The position numbers were made by a program, and so were the translations under genes. DNA of 8,476 nucleotides, from contig QHUV01000155.1 of the NCBI GenBank assembly GCA_003222065.1, forward strand, positions 1-8,476. The letters are read 5' to 3'. Of the stretch, positions 1 through 6,011 are shown piece by piece. Origin of the DNA: Gemmatimonadota bacterium. GTDB taxonomy: Bacteria; Gemmatimonadota; Gemmatimonadetes; Gemmatimonadales; Gemmatimonadaceae. The notes beneath the pieces were generated by a model that did no database searches, had not been told where the DNA came from, and worked only from the letters and a program-made list of their open reading frames with translations. Within the stretch, counting starts at the first letter, position 1. The number at the start of each line of letters is the position of its first letter.

Positions 1-1
1 T

Positions 2-679
2 GGCTACGACTTATACGGCGATCGCAATCATCAGTACGGGCGCGCGGACACGGTGCGCGCCCTGCAGACAATCGCGGCCGCGTGGCAGCGCGCGCACCCG
101 AGCGGCCCGACGATCGGGATGGGAAACATCAGCCTCTTTGGCGGCGCCCCCACCCCGTACCACGCTGCACACCGTCAAGGTCTGGAGATCGACATCCGAC
201 CGATGCGCCGGGACGGCCGTAACCTGCCCGTAACGTCTCAGGACCCTGCCTATTCTCGAGAGCTCACGCAGGAGCTGGTAAGCACCATCCGAGCGAATCC
301 GATTCTGCCAATCCGCGTCATCCTCTTCAATGATCCGATGGTGCGGGGCGTCCAACAGTATCCCGGGCACGACAATCACTTGCACGTTGGTTTCCTTGCT
401 TCCGCAGCGTCCGCGCCCCCGACAGCCCGTCCCACTGGCCAGGACGTCGCCTTCGTACGAAATGCCATCGCGCGTGGCGAACGGAGCGCAAATCGCTTAA
501 CGGACGCAGTCTTCTACGCTCACCATCCAGAGCGTCGTGGGCGGCCGATCACCAGTGCGGAATCGGAGCGAATTGCGGAATGGAAATCCATCCGTAGTGG
601 ATTGATCGTACCGGAGTTATCGCAGGCGTTAGGCCCGCCACAGCCCTCGGCGACAGGCACCGTCAACGGGCGACGTTAG
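2..679 (+). CDS. MepA-like peptidoglycan metalloendopeptidase (LAS superfamily, M74 type), 5' partial
   Basis: The reading frame is open from the left edge (first full codon at base 2) to TAG at 677-679, so the true start lies outside. GTG at 53 is only an internal valine. About 225 residues are visible. The LAS zinc-peptidase signature is clear: HRQGLEID (H codon 170-172, D codon 191-193, H-x6-D spacing), then GHDNHLHVGF with an HxH pair (codons 377-379 and 383-385). In MepA these His/Asp residues bind zinc and the enzyme cuts peptidoglycan cross-links without being blocked by penicillin. The catalytic domain ends near base 395. The remaining ~95 residues include a Pro/Ala linker and a segment rich in charged residues (around AVFYAHHPERRGRP) that I do not recognise. 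No signal peptide can be judged because the N-terminus is missing. A VanY/M15 peptidase is the alternative, but HxH within NHLH fits M74 better. Confidence 0.75.
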   Translation, partial: GYDLYGDRNHQYGRADTVRALQTIAAAWQRAHPSGPTIGMGNISLFGGAPTPYHAAHRQGLEIDIRPMRRDGRNLPVTSQDPAYSRELTQELVSTIRANPILPIRVILFNDPMVRGVQQYPGHDNHLHVGFLASAASAPPTARPTGQDVAFVRNAIARGERSANRLTDAVFYAHHPERRGRPITSAESERIAEWKSIRSGLIVPELSQALGPPQPSATGTVNGRR

Positions 680-2104
680 GCATATCGAGCGGAGCTCTGC
701 CGTCTCAGACAACCAGTCCCAAGCGTTCCCACTTCCATCGTGAGGCAATGGCACGCCTACCGCTTCGCGGTGTTCGACGTCGCCGAACTCCGGCGCTGGA
801 CGGACCGCACGGCGAAAAACGACGACGCCATCCTTCACGACGACTATCACCTGCCGCAACGCCCGGATGTCTCGAATCGGATCACCCTCCACCGCGACCA
901 GGTCGGCGAGCAATCCCTCGGCAATCGCGCCGCGGTCGGGGAGATGCAGGGCCCTTGCATCGACGATCGTCGCCGCCTGCAAAGCTTGCACGGACGTCAT
1001 GCCATATTCGACGAGCGCCTCGAGCTCGCGCGCATCCTCACCGTGCGGAAACGCGCCGACGTCGCTGCCATTACAGATCGTCACACCGGCGGCGAGAGCC
1101 GCCCGGAAGCTCCGATGCTTGAGCGCGATATCCGGAGGCACGGGATCGATGCCCTTTCGCCAGCCATTGCGCACGAAGCCTGCTTCGGTGGCGGTGAGGG
1201 TAGGACAAATCGCGACCCCGTGCTGCCGCAGCAGGGTCATGAGCTCTGGCGTGAGCGAATCGCCATGCTCGATCGTCGAGACGCCGGCACGCACGGCGCG
1301 CTCGATGCCTAACGGGAAGCGCGCGTGCGCGGTAACGAGCCGCCCCGAGCTCCGCGCCGTCTCGACGGCCGTGGCGAGCTCGGTCGCCGAGAATGTCGGC
1401 TCCGTCTCGCCGTTTGGACCCCACCCAGCGTCGGCGTACAGCTTGATCCAATCGGCGCCGTGCTTGATTTGATCGCGTACGGCTCTCGTTAGGCCGTCGA
1501 CCCCATCAGCCTCCTGTGCACCTTGCGGAACGTCCCAATCGGGGCGGAACCCGCCCGGTCCATACGAGCCGGTCGCGACGATGGCGCGCGTCGCAACGAG
1601 CAGCCGCGGGCCTGGTATGATTCCTTGATCGATAGCCTGTTTGAGACCGACGTCGGCAAAGCCAGCGCCCTCCGTACCGAGATCCCGGAGCGTGGTGAAT
1701 CCCGCCTCGAGCGTGCGCTGTGCGGCGACCGTGGCCCGCGCGACCCGCAAGGCAAGCGGCTCGCGCAGCACCTGATCCGCCCACGGCGTCTCGATGTACG
1801 GGTGCAGGAAGAGATGCGAGTGCGCGTCGATCAGGCCGGGGAGCAGCGTCGCCCCGGGCAGCGCGATCTGGCGCGCCGACGGCGGTACGGTCACGCGCGC
1901 TCGCGGCCCAACCGCGGCGATGCGATTACCGCGGACGAGCACGACCCAACCGTCTCGATTGACTCCGGCGGGCGCATCGAAGACGCGCGCTGGCACCAGC
2001 AGCATCGGTGTCGTATCGCGCGCTGCGCGCTGTGCTTGCGTGGCGCTCGATAAGCCGAGCGCGATCGCGAAGAATGGAACGATTGGCTGGAAAACGTGTC
2101 GCAT
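629..2104 (-). CDS. Exported metal-dependent amidohydrolase (imidazolonepropionase-like family)
   Basis: 491 residues. Residues 1-24 form a Sec signal peptide (hydrophobic FFAIALGLSS, likely cleavage after ATQA), so the enzyme acts outside the cytoplasm. The amidohydrolase beta-barrel ligands are all present: HSH (H95, H97), the lysine that would be carbamylated in DWIKLYAD (K221), H260 in VTAHA, H280 in IEHGD and D348 in NGSDVG. The family hydrolyses amide or peptide-like bonds; some relatives are Xaa-Pro dipeptidases. The substrate cannot be assigned. The usual end of the fold, a beta-strand like VVVKDGVVVFR, is at residues 421-431. About 60 more residues of unusual composition follow and run 51 bp into the convergent gene's 3' end, so the annotated stop may be secondary. 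ATG at 2104 is supported by the signal peptide directly behind it. The gene is divergent from the ATPase remnant across 149 bp. Confidence 0.85.
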   Translation of the reverse strand: MRHVFQPIVPFFAIALGLSSATQAQRAARDTTPMLLVPARVFDAPAGVNRDGWVVLVRGNRIAAVGPRARVTVPPSARQIALPGATLLPGLIDAHSHLFLHPYIETPWADQVLREPLALRVARATVAAQRTLEAGFTTLRDLGTEGAGFADVGLKQAIDQGIIPGPRLLVATRAIVATGSYGPGGFRPDWDVPQGAQEADGVDGLTRAVRDQIKHGADWIKLYADAGWGPNGETEPTFSATELATAVETARSSGRLVTAHARFPLGIERAVRAGVSTIEHGDSLTPELMTLLRQHGVAICPTLTATEAGFVRNGWRKGIDPVPPDIALKHRSFRAALAAGVTICNGSDVGAFPHGEDARELEALVEYGMTSVQALQAATIVDARALHLPDRGAIAEGLLADLVAVEGDPIRDIRALRQVIVVVKDGVVVFRRAVRPAPEFGDVEHREAVGVPLPHDGSGNAWDWLSETAELRSICLTSPVDGACRRGLWRA

Positions 2105-2253
2105 TAGAGGATTCCAATAATGAGACCTTCTCCGCCCAGATGCTATGCGTTACAAGCCACAGGACGCGCCGCCTTGACACCGCTTCCGTCACCGCGAAAG
2201 TTGCGGCGACACTGGCTACCCTCCTTCGCCGTCGACGCCGTGACCGCTGACTG

Positions 2254-2871
2254 ATGATCGAGATTCGGAATGTCACGAAATCCTTTGGCAAATTTCGCGT
2301 GCTCGATGACTGCACGGCCTCGGTGGCGAAGGGCTCGGTCGTCGTCGTGTGCGGACCGTCGGGATCGGGCAAGAGCACGCTGATTCGCTGCATCAACGGT
2401 CTCGAGCGAATCGATTCGGGCGAGATTGTCGTCGACGGCATTTCCGTGAGCGCGCCCGGCACTGATCTGAACGCGCTCCGCGCCCGCGTCGGCATGGTGT
2501 TCCAGAGCTTCGAGCTCTTTCCGCATCGCACGGTGCTCGAGAACCTCGACCTCGCCCAGGTCCGGGTCCTCAAGCGCGATCGACGCGCGGCCAGCGAGAG
2601 GTCGATGGTCCTGCTCGAGCGCGTCGGCCTCACCGACCAGGCGAGCAAGTACCCGGCTGCCCTTTCCGGCGGCCAGCAACAACGGATTGCGATCGCGCGC
2701 GCGCTGGCGATGGATCCAGTCGCCATGCTCTTCGACGAGCCGACATCGGCGCTCGACCCGGAGATGATCAGCGAGGTGCTCGCCGTCATGACCAAGCTGG
2801 CGGAGGCAGGCATGACGATGGTGTCGCCCGCGCGTCGCGGACGGCCCGCGCTATCTGCAGGTTGCGAATGA
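2254..2871 (+). pseudogene. Truncated polar amino acid ABC transporter ATP-binding protein (GlnQ/HisP type)
   Basis: The first 190 residues are a canonical amino-acid-type ABC ATPase: Walker [10 protein letters not shown] (34-42), Q-loop Q84, signature LSGGQ (137-141), Walker B VAMLFDE ending D161-E162, and D-loop SALD. The family would energise import of a polar amino acid through a two-permease membrane complex. Similarity stops at GMTMV (residue 190), exactly where family members continue with VVTHEMGF. The switch histidine of the H-loop and the last ~50 residues are replaced by 15 unrelated residues ([15 protein letters not shown]) read out of frame from the following GntR gene. Family length is about 240-250; here it is 205. 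Without the H-loop, ATP hydrolysis should be lost. The start ATG overlaps a TGA (2252-2254), but I could not recognise a permease upstream. No permease or binding protein is in the window. Confidence 0.85.
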
Positions 2872-3555
2872 GCTCATCGACGGCATCGGAGGTGGCATTT
2901 ATCCCGTCGGCGGACTGCTGCCCACCGAGATGGAGCTCTGCAAGCAATACCGCATCAGCCGCTCGACGGTGCGCGAGGCACTGCGCAAACTGCGCGACGT
3001 CGGTCTCATCTCGCGCCAGCGGCGCGTCGGAACGAAAGTGCTGTCGCGCGCGCCGTCGGCGAGCTACCGGCAGCCGACCAACTCGATCAGCGATCTTCTC
3101 CAGTATGCGGACGACACGCGCGTCGAGATTCTGGCGAAGAAGCGACTCGTGTGCGATCCCACGCTCGCCGATCAGCTGGAGTGCCGCGTCGGGCGTAGCT
3201 GGCTGCGGATCGACAGCTGCGCACGATACCGGATACGCCGGATCCGATTTGCATGACGACAGCCTACCTGGACGCGCGGCTGCCAAACCTCGAGCGCAAC
3301 CTCGAGGGCATCGACGGCCCGATCTCGGCGATGCTCGAGCGGACATACGGCGTCCGCATCGCCCGGATCGAGCAGAGCATCCAGGCGATCGCGCTCAACA
3401 AGCGCCAAGCGAAGCTGCTCAAGGCCGCGGCGGGCAGTCCGGCGCTGCTCGCGACGCGACGTTATTATCGCGAAGACGGCACGCTCATCGAGCTGTCGAG
3501 CGCGATCCATCCGAGCAACCGGTTCACGTACGTGACCAGTCTCGTACGGGGCTAG
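2825..3555 (+). pseudogene. GntR-family (HutC/UTRA) regulator, start lost and frameshifted
   Basis: From about base 2834 one frame reads [18 protein letters not shown], then the winged helix-turn-helix (PTEMELCKQYRISRSTVREALRKLRDVGLI, ~2918-3010), typical of GntR repressors. This frame is open only back to a TGA at 2813-2815 and has no ATG, GTG or TTG before the conserved domain, so the start has been lost at the junction with the ABC gene. The effector (UTRA) domain begins in the same frame (NSISDLLQYADDTRVEIL... SWLRIDSC) but continues in the next frame as RTIPDTPDPICMTTAYLDARLP through FTYVTSLVRG to TAG 3553-3555. The switch falls between about 3215 and 3226 and corresponds to one missing base. 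Restored, the protein would be ~240 residues, normal for a HutC-type regulator sensing a small molecule. It probably once controlled the downstream catabolic genes. Confidence 0.85.
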
Positions 3556-3559
3556 GGTC

Positions 3560-3712
3560 GCGTTGGGCGTGGAGCGTGGAGCGTGGAGCGTGGAGCGTAG
3601 AGGGATGTCAGCGCTTACACCTCGGGTTTGAGGTCGCCAAGCCCTACGCCCAACGCCCAACGCTCAACGCTCCACGCCCAGCGCTCTACGCCCAGCGCTC
3701 CACGCCAAACGC
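3560..3712. repeat. Inverted array of 7-bp GCGTNGR repeats around a 41-bp spacer
   Basis: The left arm (3560-3601) holds six contiguous heptamers: GCGTTGG, four GCGTGGA and GCGTAGA. The right arm (3643-3712) holds ten heptamers in the opposite orientation: CCTACGC, two CCAACGC, TCAACGC, TCCACGC, CCAGCGC, TCTACGC, CCAGCGC, TCCACGC and CAAACGC. The 41-bp spacer contains a small stem (ACCTC 3619-3623 with GAGGT 3630-3634). The arms can pair in several registers into a long imperfect hairpin. The array lies between the GntR remnant stop and the promoter of the aminotransferase operon, so it might act as a transcription barrier or mRNA 3' structure. No T-run follows, so it is not a classical intrinsic terminator. 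Every frame through it gives 7-residue periodic peptides (AWSVERG-like), which are artefacts. Confidence 0.9.
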
Positions 3713-3717
3713 ACCGC

Positions 3718-3746
3718 TTGACCCGCTCTGCCGCCACTCGTAGATA
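3718..3746 (+). promoter_or_regulatory. Candidate sigma70-type promoter of the aminotransferase operon
   Basis: TTGACC (3718-3723, 5/6 match to -35) is followed after 17 bp by TAGATA (3741-3746, 3/6 match to -10). This would start transcription near 3753, about 45 bases before the aminotransferase ATG and just upstream of the operator-like dyad. The spacing is ideal but the -10 is weak, and consensus elements of this organism are unknown. Confidence 0.35.
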
Positions 3747-3759
3747 TGACCCGTCGATA

Positions 3760-3771
3760 TTGTCCGTACAA
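3760..3771. promoter_or_regulatory. Candidate HutC-type GntR operator dyad
   Basis: TTGTCCGTACAA is an imperfect palindrome with 10 of 12 symmetric positions (TTGTnCGnACAA). Its core is GT-N4-AC, the arrangement known for operators of the HutC subfamily of GntR regulators. It sits just downstream of the predicted transcription start and 26 bp before the aminotransferase start, a suitable place for repression. The broken HutC/UTRA regulator upstream is the obvious former partner. Only one copy was seen. Confidence 0.4.
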
Positions 3772-3788
3772 ATACGTTTTCGTCTGCC

Positions 3789-3792
3789 GGAG
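3789..3792 (+). promoter_or_regulatory. Ribosome binding site GGAG for the aminotransferase
   Basis: GGAG lies 5 bases before ATG 3798, a good Shine-Dalgarno match and spacing. It supports this start; the conserved domain begins about 25 codons later. Confidence 0.6.
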
Positions 3793-3797
3793 CATCG

Positions 3798-5003
3798 ATG
3801 CAGCCGCCTGCCTTCGCGCGCCGTGCGTCGCAGTTGTCGCCGACTCTGCCCGCGCCCGCGCCACCTGAAAACATCGCCTTCGACTCGGGCCACGCCTTCC
3901 CGGGCGTGCTTCCCGATCTGACGGCGGAGGCGGCAACGGCGCTCGCGCAGTACCGCGCCGAGACCCTGCAGTACGCCCCACGCATGGGATTGCCCGCGTT
4001 GCGCGCCTGGATCGCGGACTACATGACGGCCGACGGCGCGCGCGTCAGCGCCGACAACATCCTCGTCACCAACGGCGCCAAGCACGCCCTCGAGCTGGTC
4101 TGCCGCTTGTTACTTGATGAAGGGGATGGGGTAGTGATGACGTCCCCGACCTACTTCAGCGCCATACCGATCATCAGAAGCTTTGGCGTGTCCTTCATCG
4201 AGGTTGGACAGGATCGCGCGGGACTCGACGTCGACCAGCTCGCCGCGATTCTCGATCGTCGGCGAAAGGACGGCAAATCACAACCGAAGTTCATCTACGA
4301 TGTTCCCGATTTTCATAATCCGACCGGCGTGACAATGTCGGCGGAGCGCCGGGCGGTGTTGCTCGATGTCGCGGCGGCGCACGGTGTCGCCGTGGTCGAG
4401 GACAGTCCATATCGCAAAGTGCGATTCGAGGGCGCATCCGTGCCATCCCTCAAGGCGCTCGATGAGCGAGACGTCGTGCTGCAATTGGGAACCTTTTCGA
4501 AGCTAATGGCGCCTGGATTGCGCGTTGGCTGGGTCGCGGCCGCGCCTCCGTTGGTTGCGCGAATGGCGCAGCTCAAGAGCGACGCCGGATCCTGTCCGCT
4601 CACGCAACGCACGATTCTCGAGTTTTGCGCCAACGGTCGCCTCGCGCAGCATGTGGCCCGCATTCAGGACCGGTATCGCGCCAATCGCGATCGCATGGTG
4701 GCGGCGGTGCGGCGCGAGCTGCCGGACGTCTCTTTCGTCGTGCCGCACGGCGGGTATTATCTCTGGCTGACGTTTCCGGATGGAGTGAATGCGGACGAGC
4801 TCGCAGCATGCGCCAATCAAATCGGCGTGACGGTGATCTCCGGCAGCAGGTTTTTCGCGCGGGCCGACGTTGCGCATCCGCGCAATCAGGTGCGCGTGGC
4901 GTTCAGCCATGCCGACGAGGACGAGATCGACGAGGGTGTTCGCCGGCTCGCCGCCGCGTATGCCGCCGTGGCGAATGGGTCGGCCGCGACAGCGTTGCGC
5001 TGA
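3798..5003 (+). CDS. PLP-dependent aminotransferase, class I/II (LysN / 2-aminoadipate transaminase-like)
   Basis: 401 residues, a normal length for fold-type I aminotransferases related to 2-aminoadipate transaminase and to the catalytic half of MocR proteins, without a DNA-binding domain. Visible landmarks in order: FDSGHAFPGVLPDL near residue 28, YAPRMGLPALRAWIADYM, TNGAKHALELVCRLLLDEGDGVVMTSPTYFSA (cofactor and substrate loop), DFHNPTG with N174, EDSPYRKVRFEG, and the Schiff-base lysine K235 in GTFSKLMAPGLRVGW. The C-terminal domain carries PHGGYYLWLTFP and ends normally with NQVRVAFSHADEDEIDEGVRRLA. It should move an alpha-amino group from an amino acid to a 2-oxo acid in the cytosol. 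The substrate is not determinable by eye. It is the first gene of an apparent operon, with only 8 bp to the next gene, and has its own candidate promoter and operator. Confidence 0.88.
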   Translation: MQPPAFARRASQLSPTLPAPAPPENIAFDSGHAFPGVLPDLTAEAATALAQYRAETLQYAPRMGLPALRAWIADYMTADGARVSADNILVTNGAKHALELVCRLLLDEGDGVVMTSPTYFSAIPIIRSFGVSFIEVGQDRAGLDVDQLAAILDRRRKDGKSQPKFIYDVPDFHNPTGVTMSAERRAVLLDVAAAHGVAVVEDSPYRKVRFEGASVPSLKALDERDVVLQLGTFSKLMAPGLRVGWVAAAPPLVARMAQLKSDAGSCPLTQRTILEFCANGRLAQHVARIQDRYRANRDRMVAAVRRELPDVSFVVPHGGYYLWLTFPDGVNADELAACANQIGVTVISGSRFFARADVAHPRNQVRVAFSHADEDEIDEGVRRLAAAYAAVANGSAATALR

Positions 5004-5011
5004 CCGAAAGC

Positions 5012-6001
5012 ATGCTATCGCCGGTCGCGATCCGCGACGTCCACGCATCACGCGGCGAGAAAGTACAAGGTTGGCTGGCGATCGGTGAAACCCCGAGTGG
5101 CCCGCTGCGCGTGCCGCTCGTGATCATCAACGGCAACGAGGACGGTCCCCGCCTATGCCTCACGGCCGGTGTCCATGCGACGGAGTACGCGCCCATCGAA
5201 GCCGTCATGCGATTGGTCCACACGGTCAAACCATCGCAGCTGCGCGGCGCCATCATTGCCGTGCCGGTTACGAACATGCGAATGTTCGAGAGCCGCACCG
5301 GATTCACATCGCCACTCGATGGGCTCAACCTCAACAAGATCGCCCCAGGGCGGCCGGACGGATCCATTTCCGAGATCCTCGCCGACGTCATGCTGCGTGA
5401 GGTCATCGGCGCCGCCGAGTTCCATATCGATTTTCATGCGGGAGATCTGGGTGAGGAGTTATATCCATTCGCCGGCTACTCGCTCACCGGACGCCGAGAT
5501 CTCGACAAGAAGGGCGAAGCGCTCGCGCGTGCGTTCACGCCGCGGTTGATCTCGCTGTCCACGCCAGATAGTGCGATCCCGCCATTTGCCGGCTCGCTGA
5601 ACTATGCGGCGACGCGCAACGGCGTGGTGTCGATCCTCGCTGAGGCGGGCGGAAACGCTACCCTCGAAGAGGACGATGTTCGCGTGCACGTCGAGGGCGC
5701 GCGCAACGTCATGCGGCATCTTGGCATGATCGACGGACAACACGGGCCGAACGGGCACCGCGTGGCGGCTCGCGATCGCATCGTCGTGCGCGCGACCCGC
5801 GCGGGACTGCTGCGCCTAACGGCGCGCATCGGCGACGAGATCAATGCCGGTGACGAGCTGGGCGAGATCCGCGACGTCTTCGGCGACGTCGTCGAGCGCG
5901 TTTGCGCCACGGGAAGCGGCATCGTCGGTCTGATCTGGGCGCACAAGGTCGTGAACACCGGCGACCCGATCCTGCGCTATTGGATCACCGAGCCAGCCTA
6001 A
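5012..6001 (+). CDS. Succinylglutamate desuccinylase/aspartoacylase-family zinc deacylase
   Basis: 329 residues from ATG 5012 to TAA 5999-6001. The frame is open far upstream, but that part overlaps the aminotransferase and has no homology; the conserved domain starts right after this ATG. Family zinc-site motifs are present: GVHATEYAP (H55 and E58) and HIDFHAG (H142), plus the substrate-loop motif GLNLNKIAPG and a candidate catalytic glutamate E211 in LAEAGGN. Known members remove succinyl or acetyl groups from N-acylated amino acids (AstE, aspartoacylase, DoeB). After residue ~245 comes a beta-rich C-terminal domain (RIVVRATRAGLLRLTARIGDEINAGDELGEI) of the biotinyl-lipoyl-like hairpin kind seen in DoeB-type proteins. 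It lies 8 bp after the aminotransferase and 10 bp before the TPR gene. The pairing with an aminotransferase suggests deacylation of an N-acylated (di)amino acid followed by transamination. Confidence 0.85.
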   Translation: MLSPVAIRDVHASRGEKVQGWLAIGETPSGPLRVPLVIINGNEDGPRLCLTAGVHATEYAPIEAVMRLVHTVKPSQLRGAIIAVPVTNMRMFESRTGFTSPLDGLNLNKIAPGRPDGSISEILADVMLREVIGAAEFHIDFHAGDLGEELYPFAGYSLTGRRDLDKKGEALARAFTPRLISLSTPDSAIPPFAGSLNYAATRNGVVSILAEAGGNATLEEDDVRVHVEGARNVMRHLGMIDGQHGPNGHRVAARDRIVVRATRAGLLRLTARIGDEINAGDELGEIRDVFGDVVERVCATGSGIVGLIWAHKVVNTGDPILRYWITEPA

Positions 6002-6011
6002 CGCTAAGCCG

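Noticed and set aside
1307..1494. GCCTAAC at 1307-1313 and GTTAGGC at 1488-1494 resemble integron attC R'' and R' boxes
   Set aside because: They are ~188 bp apart, wholly inside the conserved amidohydrolase coding sequence, with no inner L boxes. The same octamer recurs elsewhere without pairing.
2174..2202. Perfect TTGACA (2174-2179) as a promoter for the ATPase gene
   Set aside because: No acceptable -10 element at 16-18 bp spacing (AAAGTT at 17 bp), so support is too weak.
2161..2254. Possible permease 3' end overlapping the ATPase start as TGATG
   Set aside because: The frame ending at 2252-2254 (…[17 protein letters not shown]) has no transmembrane character and no recognisable permease motif; the overlap may be chance.
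1926..2813. Minus-strand open frame of 295 codons spanning the amidohydrolase start and the ATPase
   Set aside because: Ser/Arg-rich product crossing two well-supported genes and an intergenic region; no conserved motif.
3560..3712. Heptamer repeats as a CRISPR array or rho-independent terminator
   Set aside because: Units are 7 bp with no spacers between them, and no T-run follows the inverted arms.
2862..3743. Plus-strand open frame of 293 codons through gntR and the heptamer array
   Set aside because: It runs in the wrong frame for the GntR domains and its end translates the 7-bp repeat (AWSVERG-like).
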